Positions 21,780 through 33,422 of a stretch of DNA of 64,000 nucleotides are shown here, one piece after another. The first letter of the stretch is position 1. Each line of letters starts with the position of its first letter. The notes under the pieces were generated by a model that saw only the letters and a list, made by a program, of their open reading frames with translations, did no database searches and was not told where the DNA came from. A program made the translations under genes and the position numbers. The stretch comes from Hysterangium stoloniferum (taxonomy: Eukaryota > Basidiomycota > Agaricomycetes > Hysterangiales > Hysterangiaceae): the NCBI GenBank assembly GCA_015178975.1, contig WHVD01000092.1, forward strand, positions 124,001 through 188,000. Direction: 5' to 3'.

Positions 21780-22105
21780 ATTAATGAATTCGATGTGGTT
21801 CTAGCCACAACTAGCACTTAATGTATTCAATATGTGTGTGGGAAAGAGCTGTAGAGCATGCTGCGAGGGAAATAGTAGCTGTATGCGCTCTTAAATTGGA
21901 TCATACTACTATGTGGCTTGAAAATACGGTTACAAAGCGAGTTAAGAAAAGATCAATAGGACTGCTCCTGGCGGTGTGGTTGAAATGTGAAGAGAGAGGG
22001 TTGAAAATCGAGGGGAATTGATTGAGAAAGACCTTCCCCTGGGCATCCATATTAAATCAAAACTGAGGCCATGTTAAAATTAGACGACACGGACGCACCG
22101 GTGAG
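21780..22105 (+). pseudogene. Family D' copy
   Basis: Plus-strand frame with NEFDVVLATT-like, QYVC and YALL motifs that align with the DxSLATxxxxxCIQxMxG core of D. Open from 21821 to 22021. It lies head to head with B and tail to tail with the M copy at 24703. A DNA transposon was later inserted just beyond it. Confidence 0.4.
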
Positions 22106-22108
22106 TGG

Positions 22109-24699
22109 CACTGGAGGCACCCCAAGATTTTTGGAGTTGCAAAACCTTCAGAAAATCTTGCTATTTGGCCAAATTTGCTAAGCATTCTTTGAACTGAAAA
22201 ACTGTTCGAAAATCTTGAGTTTTAGTAGGTTTTTCTGAGGACAAAAATTGTATCTGAAAACCCTAAAAATGTTGATCAGGAAATTCTAAGGAAACATTGT
22301 TGGAAATAGCCTATTTTCTGTGGATTTTCTAAATAGGAAAATTCTTAAAAAACCCTGGGTTTTGTTAGGGTTTTGCCACCCAACAGAATTCTATGAAAAC
22401 TGTAATAATTTGCCTAGAGAAATCAATTGAAAACCACATATTTCTACTCAATTTTTCTGCTCAGGGAATTGGGTGAAAACTATAATTTTTTACCAGGAAA
22501 ATCTTGTGCCAAGACAATGTTTTGTTAATGTTTTGTCAAGGGGAAAACCCATAATGAGATTGACAATTTAATTATATGGGAAATCATTGAATAATTATAG
22601 ATTTTAATAAGATTTTCCTTGGCCACAAACATTATGGAAATTGAAAAAATGTGTTGGTGAAATCTTGAAGAAATTAACCTTTTCGCATGAGTGTCTTAAA
22701 GGTTTTTCAAGATGAGAAACCTTGAACTGATTTTTCCTGATTGAGCATGATTCACAATTGTTTGGAATGGTACAGTGGGATTTACAAATATTTAAGAGGA
22801 TTGTTTTAGATTCAGGTAGATTCTTTTAGATTCAGATAGATTCTTTGAGATTCAGATAGATTCTCTTAGATTCAGATAGATTCTTTTAGATTCAGATAGA
22901 TTCTTTTAGATTCAGATAGATGCTTTTAGATTCAGATAGATTCTTTTAGATTCAGATAGATGCTCTTAGATTCAGATAGATTCTTTTAGATTCACATAGA
23001 TTCTTTTAGATTCAGATAGATTCAGATAGATTCAGATAGATGCTTTTAGATTCACATAGATTCAGATAGATTCAGATAGATTCTTTTAGATTGACTAGAT
23101 GCAGATAGATTATTTTAGATTCAGGTAGATTCTTGTAGATTCAGATAGATTCTTTTAGATTCAGGTAGATTCTTTTAGATTCACATAGATTCAGATAGAT
23201 TCTTTGAGATTTTTTTAGATTCAGATAGATTATTTTAGATTCAGGTAGATTCTTGTAGATTTAGGTAGATTCTTTTAGATTCAGATAGATTCTTTTGGAT
23301 TCAGATAGATTCTTTTAGGTTCAGATAGATTCTTTTAGCTTCACATAGATTCACATAGATTCTTTTAGATTCAGATAGATTCTTTTAGATTCAGATAGAT
23401 GCTTTTAGATTCAGATAGATGCTTTTAGATTCAGATAGATGCTTTTAGATTCAGATAGATGCTTTTAGATTCAGATAGATGCTTTTAGATTCAGATAGAT
23501 GCTTTTAGATTCAGATAGATGCTTTTAGATTCAGATAGATTCTTTTAGATTCAGGTAGATTCTTTTAGATTCACATAGATTCAGATAGATTCTGTTAGAT
23601 TGACATAGATGCAGATAGATTATTTTAGATTCAGATAGATTCTTGTAGATTCAGATAGATTCTTGTAGATTCAGATAGATTCTTTTAGATTCAGATAGAT
23701 TCTTTTAGATTCAGATAGATTCTGTTAGATTGACATAGATGCAGATAGATTATTTTAGATTCAGGTAGATTCTTGTAGATTCAGATAGATTCTTTTAGAT
23801 TCAGGTAGATTCTTTTAGATTCCCATAGATTCAGATAGATTCTTTGAGATTCTTTTAGATTCAGATAGATTATTTTAGATTCAGGTAGATTCTTGTAGAT
23901 TCAGGTAGATTCTTTTAGATTCAGATAGATTCTTTTGGATTCAGAGAATCTATCTGAATCTCAAAGAATCTATCTGAATCTAAAAGAATCTACCTGAATC
24001 TAAAACAATCCTCTTAAATATTTGTAAATCCCACTGTACCATTCCAAACAATTGTGAATCATGCTCAATCAGGAAAAATCAGTTCAAGGTTTCTCATCTT
24101 GAAAAACCTTTAAGAAACTCATGTGAAATTGTTAATTTCTTCAAGATTTCACCAACACATTTTTTGAATTTCCATAGTGTTTGTGGCCAAGGAAAACGTT
24201 ATTGAAATCTATCATTATTCAATGATTTCCCATATAATTAAATTGTCAATTTCATTATGGGTGTTCCCCTTGACAAAACATTAACAAAACATTGTCTTGG
24301 CCCAAGATTTTCCTGGTAAAAAATTATAGTTTTCACCCAATTCCCTGAGCAGAAAAATTGAGCAGAAATATGTTGTTTTCAATTGATTTCTCTAGGCAAA
24401 TTATTACAGTTTTTATAGAAATCTGTTGGGTGGAAAAACCTAACAAAACCCAGGGTTTTTTAAGAATTTCCCCATTTAGAAAATCCACAGAAAATAGGCT
24501 ATTTCCAACAATGTTTCCTTAGAATTTCCTGATCAACATCTTTAGGGTTTTCAGATACAATTTTTGTCCTCAGAAAAACCTACTAAAACTCAAGATTTTC
24601 AAACAGTTTTTCAGTTCAAAGAATGCTTAGCAAATTTGGCCAAATAGCAAGATTTTTTGAAGGTTTTGCAACTCCAAAAATCTTGGGGTGCCTCCAGTG
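22109..24699. mobile_element. CACTA-like fold-back element, TSD TGG
   Basis: 2591 bp. Ends are CACTGGAGGCACCCCAAG and its inverse, flanked by TGG at 22106-22108 and 24700-24702. The two arms (about 22109-22865 and 23943-24699, about 757 bp each) are near-identical inverted copies. The core is a satellite, listed separately. The empty site is visible in related units (CAGTGAAAGGTGTCGCC near 37890), which confirms the borders. CACTA/CMC elements have CACTR ends and 3-bp duplications, so that class is favoured. No transposase is seen, so it is non-autonomous. Confidence 0.85.
22800..24005. repeat. 20-bp satellite core of the fold-back element
   Basis: About 60 units of TTCAGATAGATTCTTTTAGA, itself two related 10-mers, with variants (TGCTTTTAGA, TTCAGGTAGA, TTCACATAGA). 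A homogeneous run of TGCTTTTAGA units lies at about 23400-23530, and a longer composite block (GATTGACATAGATGCAGA) recurs. The array keeps one orientation until about 23942, then flips for the last few units, so the element's centre of symmetry is far from mid-core. Confidence 0.95.
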
Positions 24700-24702
24700 T
24701 GG

Positions 24703-25215
24703 TGTGGCGACGATGCATCAGAAGGCATTGACAGCGAGGACTAGACCTTCATAGTCGATCATAGATGCTTCGTTGATTGAGCCGCGGATCACGTCCCAAT
24801 GTACAAGGAGAGAAACGAGAATGGCGATGGTATTGAAGCTGCGCACCGTGGGACACGCGAGACCATGGTCGGAAGATCCAGCTATCAGGATCAGAGTAAC
24901 CCCATTATTTCTTCGGCGCATAATGCAGCAACTCTGATCGATGTGATGAGACGATGGCAAAGTATATTGAGGATTTTGAAGTACTGTGAGTCCTCGCCAA
25001 TGTTAAAGCTGACATCTGGCGGTTTCTGCTTGGCTAGCATGATTGCCATGATTGCGGTGACTAACTCACCAGTATTATTTTTGATAACACGGCCTGGAAC
25101 CCTCATAGTTATGTTCCGCGGTTTTTTTTCCAGAAAATGGAGACGTAAGTCGAATTCGTCAATGCTACCGACACATCAGTGACAGGTGTGGCGACTACAC
25201 ATAGGAAGGAACAGG
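24703..25215 (-). pseudogene. Family M copy
   Basis: Open segments 25106-24891 (MRVPGRVIKNNTGELVTAI, EKPPDVSFNIGEDSQYF-like) and 24960-24718 (VTLILIAGSSDHGL, TVRSFNTIAILVSLL). The CACTA-like element sits at its 3' end. Closely similar to the M copies at 5935 and 31815. Confidence 0.55.
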
Positions 25216-26522
25216 TGACGACAACTAATATTCAAGAGACCCACGGATCTCGTCCATGAGTTCTTTAATATTAGATCAAATCAAATGGCTTTTTTGCTAC
25301 TACTCGAAATAAAACAATTCAAACATGACAATTGGTGGGATAAACTCCAGTGAACATAAATGGAAGCAGTAGGGGAAATGTTAGGATAGAGAGTACAATA
25401 AATTGTCGTGGCGCGTAGTGTCACGCTAGCGACTGAAACATTGAAACACAGAGATTTTTCGGGGGCTTAGCTTCTGCACGCGGCGGGTCGTCATGAGTAT
25501 TGTATTCTTCAGCTCTGAGTTGATAAGGGATCCCATCTGAAATGACCACGAGCTACTTTTCTCTTAATCAAAGTGAAAGCTCACGACATGTGTAGAAATG
25601 TCGGTGTCTTTATCATGGTGTTGTCCATTGGTTTGTTCCCGGCTTCCTGTTCTCCTAAACAAAGGACACGGCGCCCTAGTGGTGTTCGATTGACACTCTT
25701 ACTGCTAGCATATGCGATGTCATTTCAGCGACGGGTAGTCCTCGGAATCTATTCAACATCAATCTAGAGAACCTCGCAGCGATCATTCCAAGTGACTATC
25801 TTCGCTTTTAAATTGTGTGAAATTATCTAGCTTCATACAACTCTCAAGTCCGGGTTCTGTTTCAAATGATTGTCATTTATAAATAGGGTGTCAGTCTAGT
25901 CACGGGTGCCCGCAAGTGTATTCAATGCATATATGGCATCAACGTGTGCAACATGCAGAGCTCACCGCAAAGGTGAAACGTGACTGTATGCGCTCTTATA
26001 TTTGCTTGACTTTTGGCAGCTGTATTGTCAAGTTTTCAATGGAAGAGCATTAGTTTAAGGAATTCCCCCACCCTCGGTTTTAAGATCATGGATCTTGTTG
26101 ATTGAACACTGGCGACGATATGGTGAGCCTGAACGAGACATACAGCAAAGCGGCGACGGGGGAGGACCTTTCAGACGTTCAGTAATATCTTATTTAAAAC
26201 ATATCTTGTTCATGATTCGAATGTTAGTCTAGGTACGGCTGGTGGCACGAAATTTATTCAACACATGGATGGGTACAACTGCAGAGCTCGCGGCGATAAT
26301 ACAAAACGGCTATATGCGTTCTTACATTGGCCCCAATCATATAGCTTTATAAGATCTGCAACCCCAGATGCAAGGTGACTTGAATAAAGGGCGAGGCTAT
26401 TGGGCTCCTCCTGGTTTAATTGATGTGTCGGCATTATCGGCGAGAAATGAGTAGCAAGTGTGTCCATTTGCTGGTGCAAAACCTTTCAGGGGAACCATGT
26501 TTTCCAACATTGATATGGAGTT
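25216..26522 (+). pseudogene. M-D spacer and family D copy
   Basis: 25216-25540 is the conserved spacer between divergent M and D. D starts at ATG 25541 and includes a 64-codon frame (25573-25767), then the ECIQ-like, CALIF and EHWRRYGEP-like segments to about 26350. It converges on A exon 5 at 26523. Frames are fragmented. Confidence 0.45.
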
Positions 26523-28685
26523 CTAATTATACCCTACCAAGACACAAGTGGAAGGAGTGGCGACCATGCAAAGGAAAGAACGGGCCGTGAAATCTAAGCG
26601 CTGAAGCCTGTAACTGACGGATTGGACATTGCTCGAGCTACGCATTACGTCACAATGTCGAAGGAGAGAAACAAGAATGGCGATGCAATCGAGGCTACGC
26701 ACTGTGGTACACGCGGATTCGGACTCGGAAGATCCAGCTATCAGCTTCAGAGTCAACTTGATTATTCCTTCGCCAGACCACAGGAGATCCCAATCTGGAA
26801 TTGGGTGCGTCAGAATCAGACTGGTAGGAAAGGTTCACAGGCGGATGTAAGCAAGAGGGTGCTGGAAGGTAAAATATAGTGAACGTACCTTACGATGGAA
26901 CCCAATGAGCGAAGAAACCACATTCAGCTCATTGATGTGATCGGTGAGAAGCGTGCTGTCGTTGAAGAAGGTTTCCAAGGAACAAATACTCCGATACAGT
27001 AAGTACGACGTGTACCAATCAAGATGAAGTGTAAATGACGCTATATGCATGTTTGTGTCGTCCAATAAAACCCTCAATACAGCTCCAGCGATATCTCGAA
27101 ACCATGCATCTTGGTGAACGCAACACAATAGAAGCCGGATAGAAGACTCATAAAAGTTAAGTCGTTGTGTCTGATATTCTCTGTTATGGTTTTGGTGGGA
27201 AGGATGAAATGGTGCGATGACACGACGCACGGTTGTAACCAGAATTCAATGTAACCTCTGATCGCCGTGAGCTCCTCTACAGATAGTGGACGCATGTGGC
27301 AGATCGCTTTCACGATGTAAATAAGGCCGAAAAGGGGTAAGGGTAAGGGCGGATCAAATCCTGAGTCATAATGAGATTCTGAGAAATGACGGGCGATGTG
27401 TATGATAAATGATGATGCAACCTCATCAAAGTTGGTGTGCAGCGGTGACTTGACTAAAACGTTGTAAAGTGATGATGTAATCGCAGATGACGCGTCTCTA
27501 TCGAACCAATGAACGCCGGGGCAGTGAAAGAAGGCCCAAGCCAAGAATGTCATAAGCCGGGTAGTGTGACCCCTTCCGCTCCGTCGGGTGTGACGTGAAA
27601 ATATCGGGAAAATCTCTAAAACCTCCGTCGCTCTTCTCCGAATTTGAGGCGGGTATATAGGTCTTGTAATCCTGGCCGACTTACCACACATGCAGAGCCG
27701 CATCATTGACCACTGGCCACCCCTGGCCGACTTACCAATTGCCCGTGTCACCGAGTCCCAACCCGATATTGGGCTCGATCAACAGCATTCCCCTAGTGAC
27801 ACATATGCCTGGTGGAACCAGATCAGGATCTCGAATCTCTTCTCATCTCCTTGACTCTATATAAAACCCCCATATCCTATAGTGATAGAATATCATCTTC
27901 TCTTCGACCATTAATCCTTTTCCCACTCTTCCCTAGGGAACCTCGCATTCACCTTGTATCCTACTGACATGTAAAAATAAAGAAAACTTAGTCCTGTCCG
28001 TGTTGACCGAGTGAGGCTGATACCGACAGCCTTACAGGTCTACAGCTCAGACATGAGTATTTCCAGCGTATGATTGAGATATCCCTACCTCGCTAAATCA
28101 GCACTGTCTTGAACTAGTCTTCCCAGTCTTGGCAGCGTAAGATGCTTGTGTAGAAACTTGCTAAAGGCACCATCGTCTCGTAACAAACGGGTGATTTCCC
28201 GGTATATTGTCAGCTTTGGGATCAGCGAAGCTGTCTTAGCACTGTGAAGGACTTTCATCCCAACCCTTTCCAAACCGACTCCACAGTAATACCCGGGGCC
28301 AATGTCAATACTTGACATTGTCCCCTGACTCCGCGAGATCATTCCCCAGTCATCGGTATGACTGCAATAGGGGCTGAGGTTGGATGTCGTGTTGGTGGAT
28401 ATCTTAACAACATTTGATGGGTCATGGTAGCCCGTTTCTCCTTGACACTGAATACGCAGCATGTGACACATATCACAAGGAAATAGCATTATACTTTACT
28501 CACCCACTCATCAACCCAAATCTCTATATGTTTCGCAGACAGCTGTATGTGTTGCCTATCATCCGGGCCCCGATAACATAAATCATGGCCGGGTTCGTTA
28601 CAACCCCATCGTTCTCGAAGCTTCTTCCTGAACATCTCTCTCATCCCTTTAACAGTCTCGTCCCGTTGCTCTGAACTCAATACAC
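26523..28685 (-). pseudogene. Family A copy with truncated exon 1
   Basis: Exon 5 26523-26820 (298 bp, as in the intact copy), exon 4 26889-27180, exon 3 27231-27662, exon 2 28089-28447 (359 bp), and exon 1 from 28504 to about 28685, where Copia gag sequence replaces its start. One extra base near the end of exon 4 shifts the frame. Intron 2 carries a solo LTR. Apart from these events the exons are open and very close to the intact gene. Confidence 0.8.
27665..28036. mobile_element. Solo LTR in intron 2, TSD GGTCT
   Basis: 372 bp from TGTAATCCTGG to CAGCCTTACA with GGTCT on both sides (27660-27664 and 28037-28041). It includes a TATA box (CTATATAAAACCCC, about 27857) and AATAAAG (about 27975), consistent with a plus-strand LTR. 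Empty sites are visible in the other A copies (TATAGGTCTACGACTCAG). Confidence 0.85.
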
Positions 28686-28940
28686 TTGTGTGAGAGTTGT
28701 GTCATATAGGGTGAGATTCACAATTACTTCTTTTGAAGTTTTTAGTGAGAAGAGGGTACCAATTACTAAGTCCCATTCCTTAGGCATTGATGCAATCACA
28801 ATTGTGCAGAAAATACGGTCATCCATTTGTCCCCCTTGAGCATTGACCTTCGCCCATCCCTCACGCAACTGTGAAAAATAAGATATAATGTCTGTGCCAT
28901 TGATATGCTTAATAGCATGAAGATTGTTGTTGGCATTCAG
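28686..28940 (-). mobile_element. Copia gag fragment
   Basis: Minus-strand residues such as LREGWAKVNAQGG and IASMPKEWDLVIGTL resemble the UBN2-type gag region of fungal Copia elements. It abuts A exon 1 at 28685 and a type G LTR at 28941. A short, broken fossil of a different Copia lineage from that at 8777-11971. Confidence 0.65.
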
Positions 28941-29566
28941 CAGGCCTATGTGGGAAGCTCATATATAAGACCCACTGTAATGTAACTACTAGACAATCAG
29001 AATATTGACTTAGAATATTGACTTAGATCGACTTAGATACCCCTCTAATTTCCGACTCCATTATCTATTCACGACCACCACATTCCGACTCCATCCGATT
29101 TACGATTCAACCTACATTTACGACTTCAACCTCTAATCTCCAACTCTCAGTCTCTGACCGTCTCAGTCTCTGACCGTCTCAGTCTCTGACCGTCTCAGTC
29201 TCTGACCGTCTCAGTCTCTGACCGTCTCAGTCTCGGACTGTCTCAGTCTCCAACTCTCCCAGTCTCCAACTGTCTCTGTCTCCAACTCTCTGTCTCTGAC
29301 TCTCTCAGTCTCTGACTCTCTCAGTCTCCAACTCTCAGTCTCCAACTCCCCTCAGTCTCCGACTCTCCAACCCAACCCTCAACTTATCCTTCAGTTTCTG
29401 ATCGGTAGTTTACCGAGAGGTTTACTCAACAGGACTAGTTTCCGCCTGCCCGAAATTTAAGGACACCCGATGGTAACTTGCGAGGGCGCAGCACATAAGC
29501 TGAAGCCAAGTCCTTCCGTTTGGTCCCTGTCAGCCAGCCGACATCCATCAGTTTCTGCTCTTAACA
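28941..29566 (+). mobile_element. Type G LTR with a different minisatellite
   Basis: Its right part (AAGGACACCC, GCAGCACATAAGCTGAAGCC) and terminal CTCTTAACA match the LTR at 9123-10022. The left end is not TGTTACG and may be truncated; a TATA box (CATATATAAG) lies at about 28970. In place of the 21-bp repeat it has CTCAGTCTCTGACCGT-type units at about 29140-29390. Confidence 0.65.
29140..29390 (+). repeat. Short tandem repeats of about 15-16 bp in an LTR
   Basis: About five near-perfect CTCAGTCTCTGACCGT units followed by looser CTCAGTCTCCAACT variants. Not related in unit sequence to the 21-bp repeat of the sister LTR at 9123-10022. Confidence 0.85.
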
Positions 29567-29568
29567 CC

Positions 29569-29856
29569 TGTAACAAATATGCTATGTTACATTAGGTAAG
29601 AAAACGTGAAACAACAATAAGTAGTGATAACATACCTCAGTCGACACAAAGTAGTGACTCGACTGAGGTATGAGTCTTGAGTGTCTGGGATTAAATAGTA
29701 TATGATTATATTGCATGGAAACGATGGTAGTAAGACCGTATATTGGGCAGGAATGATGCAGCTTCGTGTATCCGTGTACGGTGTGGTATAACCGGGTACG
29801 GTGTGGTGTAGCCGTCTGGGCTTGGTAATGTGGAGTGCGTGAGCCTAAATTCAACA
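29569..29856 (+). mobile_element. Type H LTR
   Basis: Starts TGTAACAAATATGC and ends AAATTCAACA. It contains the hairpin CATACCTCAGTCGA...TCGACTGAGGTATG at 29631-29672. It abuts the type G LTR on the left. No target duplication is visible, perhaps because of nesting or later rearrangement. Confidence 0.65.
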
Positions 29857-30110
29857 AAATGGGCGGAATATGTGACGCTTGCCACGGCAATGCATCATAG
29901 TGTCCTGGCTCTCAGATAATCTCAAGTGCAGCAAGATAGCAACAAAATTATGTCTTGGGAATACCATTTGGATCACTCTTGGTGACAATTATACTTCAGT
30001 ATGCTGGTACCGGACCAAAAACAACAGCAATTCCTTTCAAAGACAGTGGCAATGGTTGAACCCGGTCTCAGACTGGTTCAGAAACAGTGCCAGGAATATT
30101 TGCTGCCATG
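29857..30110 (+). pseudogene. Family X copy
   Basis: Starts at ATG (MGGICDACHGNAS), but that frame closes quickly. A second frame (NTIWITLGDNYTSVCWYRTK) and a third (GTGPKTTAIPFKDSGNG) are also open, so the coding frame is unresolved. Very similar to 36388-36655. Confidence 0.4.
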
Positions 30111-30990
30111 AGACATATATATATAGTTTTACAATATATTTAATTATTAGACAAAAAACACAAAGTCCTACAAAGCCAAAGGTATCATTGATACAATTCT
30201 CGTCAGCAATGAATTCTAGAGTTGCAGTGAGCATATGAAGTGATTGTATGAGCTTTCAATCTCACTCAAGTGATGTAGGTTTATGCAACTATTAATGCCT
30301 CCAAAGCGAGCTGAAAAAAAAGGAAAAAGGAAGGATATTATCCTCTTCCTTGCTTGCTTTCAATATAAAAGGTGTAGCCAACGTGCAAAGGAGGGAATAA
30401 GGGGTGGAAACTAAATTCCCAAGATACTCAAGCCTCAACTGGTTCATTGATGAGATGCCGGTTTTCCCTTTCCCTTAATGTGTAAGGAGACAAACAAGCA
30501 TGGTGAGGGGAGAGAGCCCTGGTACATGCAGATTCACAGTCCAGGAATACTTGCTGCCATGAGACGTATATATAGTCTTACAATATATTTAATTATTATT
30601 CACAAAACACAAGGTCCTACAAAGCCAAAGGTATTATTGATACAATTCTCGTCAGCAATGAATTCCAGAGTTGCAGTGAGCATAAGAAGTGATTGTATGA
30701 GCTTTCAACCCGACTCAAATGATGTAGGTTTATGCAACTATTAATACCGTCAAAGCGAGCTGAAAAAAAGGAAAAAGGAAAGATATTATCCTCTTCTTCG
30801 CTTGCTTTCAATATATCAGTGAAAGGTGTGGCCACCGTGAAAAGGAAGGAACGAGGGGTGGAAACTAAATCCCAACACATTCAAGGTTGCACCGGTTCGT
30901 TGATGAGCTGCGCATTGACCCTTAATGTGTGATGACATAAACAGGAATGGTGAGGGGAGAGAGCTTGACAGGTCAGACGATCCAGCTATT
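30088..30990. repeat. Tandem duplication, 452-bp period
   Basis: The stretch from CCAGGAATATTTGCTGCC at 30088 repeats from about 30540. It covers the X/B junction and part of B. The two copies differ by scattered substitutions and small indels. Confidence 0.75.
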
Positions 30991-31300
30991 AGTTCAGTAT
31001 AACCGCAATTATTCCGTTGAGAGCCAACACCCGTAGTCAATGTAGTCTCCGAGTGATCTGCGTCAGAAATGGACTGAGGAGGAGATCTCATGCACGAATG
31101 AAAAACAATACTGGAAGAGAAAAGATGGTGAACATAGTGTATTAAGGACTCCACAAGCAAGGACTCCACAAGCAAGGAAACCACCCAAGTTGATGTGAAT
31201 GGAGAACAGCACTGTGTTATCATTGAAGAAGAAGGTTAGCAAGGCGAAACATTTCCACGACAGTGATTGCTATGTCTAAAAATGAATATGACCCCCCAAG
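30150..31300 (-). pseudogene. Family B copy with a duplicated 3' part
   Basis: The main open segment is 31223-30816, with STWVVSLLVESLIHYVHHLFS, QSISDADHSETTLTTG and SQRNNCGYTELIAGSSD. 30880-30617 has TVATPFTDIL and HLSRVESSYNHFLCSLQL. A second, partial 3' part lies at 30150-30480. The ELIAGSS motif aligns with LKLIAGSS in A exon 5. Confidence 0.5.
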
Positions 31301-31559
31301 ATGTCATATTTATGTTTATTCCATGCACCATGATGTTGAACGGTTAAGGCCCTTGTTTATTGGGAGGTTTTGGGCTATAAAATCGCTGACCATGGAGATT
31401 GAACATGGATTTTGAAGATAAGATTCGCGTGAACAAGAGAAATGTTGTCATGGATCAGTGATTATTCCTACTGTTCTTTGTTATTCTTCAATGGATTCCT
31501 TCGTGTGAGCCTAGGTAAGTGACGTGGGAACTGAGGTGGCGGGGCATCTTCGAGATTTG

Positions 31560-31812
31560 GTAGCGGTATTCCATATGATGGGATGGTCATTAATGAATTG
31601 GATGTGGTTTGAGTCACGACTAGCACTTAATATATTCAATATATGTGTGAGAAAGAGCTGTAGAGCATCCTGCGAGGAAAAAAGTGGCTGTATGCGCTCT
31701 TAAATTGGATCATACTACTATGTGGCTTGAAAGTACGGTTACAAAGCGAGTTAATAAAAGATCAATAGGACTATGCTTCTGCAGGTCTGGTTGAAATGTG
31801 AAGAGAGAGGGT
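31560..31812 (+). pseudogene. Family D' copy
   Basis: Plus-strand sequence almost identical to 21780-22021 in its first part (GGATGGTCATTAATGAATT, then the CALK-like stretch). It is shortened at its 3' end and meets M at about 31815. Frames are broken. Confidence 0.4.
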
Positions 31813-31814
31813 TG

Positions 31815-32300
31815 AGGTGTGGCGACGATGCATCAGAAGGCATAGACAGCGAGGACTAGACCATCATAGTCGATCATGGATGCTTCGTTGATCGAGCCGC
31901 GGATCATGTCCCAATGTACAATGAGAGAAACGAGAATGGCGATGACATTGAAGCTGCGCACCGTGGAACACGCGAGACCATCCAGCTATTAGGATCAGAG
32001 TAACCCCGATTATTTCTTCGGCGCATAATGCAGCGACTCCGTTGGATGTGATGAGACGATGGCAAGGTATTTTGAGGATTGTGAAGTACTGTGAGTCCTC
32101 CCTAATGTTAAAGCTGACATCTGGGGGTTTCTCCTTGGCTAGCATGATTGCGGTGACTAATTCACCAGTATTATTTTTGATAACACGGCCTGGGCCCCTC
32201 ATAGTTATGTTCCGGGGATTCTTTCCCGCAAAATGGAGACGTAAGTCGATTTCGTCAATGCTACTGACACATCAGTGAAATGTGTGGCGACTGCGCATAG
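31815..32300 (-). pseudogene. Family M copy
   Basis: Open 32202-31864 (GRVIKNNTGELVTAIML, PPDVSFNIREDSQYFTIL, AEEIIGVTLILIAG). A small deletion after LIAG shifts the tail. Otherwise one of the best M copies. Confidence 0.55.
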
Positions 32301-33422
32301 GAAGGAACAGATGACAACAATTGACGACGTTCAAGAGTCCGACGTATCTTGTCAAAGACTTCTTTAATATTAAGTTGAATGAAATGATTGTTTTGTCACT
32401 ACTCTAAATGAAATACAGTCAACCGAAATGGAAGGAGTAGGGGAAATGTCGGGATAGCGAGTAAAATAAGTTATCGTGGCGTGTGGTGTGGTGGTACCTA
32501 CTGAAACATTGAAACACAACACAAACAGGATTTGTCGTGGATTGGCTGCTACACGCGGCGGGTTGTGGGTATTCTTCAGCTCCTAGTCAATATGTCATTC
32601 CACCTTACATGACCACGAGCTACGTTTCTCTTATCCAAGGTGAAAGTTCACGACAATGTGAAGAAGTGTGGGTATGGTATTGTACAATGGCTTGGCTCGG
32701 GTTCCTGTTCTCCCAAACAATGACACGAGAATAACGGTGGGACCGCCTTCTTTCAGATGTCCTAGTGGTATTCGATTGAAATTGTGATCGCTAGTATAGG
32801 CGATGTGATTTCAGCGACGGGTAGTCCTTGGAATATATTCGACACCAGTCTAGAGAACCTCGCAGCGATTATTACATGTGACTATCTTTGCTGTTAAATT
32901 ATGGCAATTGTAGCTTCATAGGACTCTCAAGTCCGCGTTCTGTTTGAAATGATTGTCGTTTATAAATAGGATGTCAATCTAGCCACGGGTGGTGCCCGCG
33001 AGTGTATTTAATGGATGTATGGCATCAACGTGTGCAACATGCATAACTTGCGGCAATGGTGAAAAGTGACGATATGCGCTCTGATATTTGCTCGACCTAT
33101 GGCAGCTGTATTGTCAAAGTTTCAATGAAAGAGAATTAGTTTAAGGAAATCGCCCAACACATTAACTCGCACGGTATCAAGGCCCTCGGTTTAAGATTTA
33201 TGGATCTTGTCGATTGAACTAGCCTGAAGGTATGATGATCCTGAACGAGACATGCATTGAACTGGCGACAAGGGAGACCTTTTTCAGACCTTCAATGATA
33301 TCTTATTTAAAACATGTACCGTTCATGATTCGTATTTTAGTCTACGCACGGCTAGTGCCCCAAAATGTATTCAACACCTGTATGGGGACAACTGCAGAGC
33401 TCGCGAAGATAATACAAATTGA
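32301..33422 (+). pseudogene. M-D spacer and family D copy
   Basis: Spacer to about 32610, then the D start (MTTSYVSLIQGESS) and degraded D sequence including NETCIELAT and the LVPQNVFNTCMG stretch up to 33422. It converges on A exon 5. Frames are interrupted several times. Confidence 0.45.

Noticed and set aside
22800-24005. Possible telomere or centromere repeat
   Set aside because: The repeat is confined within a transposon with clear ends and target duplication. The unit does not resemble TTAGGG.
27074-27751. 225-codon open frame as a single-exon gene
   Set aside because: It reads through A exon 3, intron 3 and a shifted exon 4, and its upstream end lies in a solo LTR. Exon borders shared with other copies explain it better.
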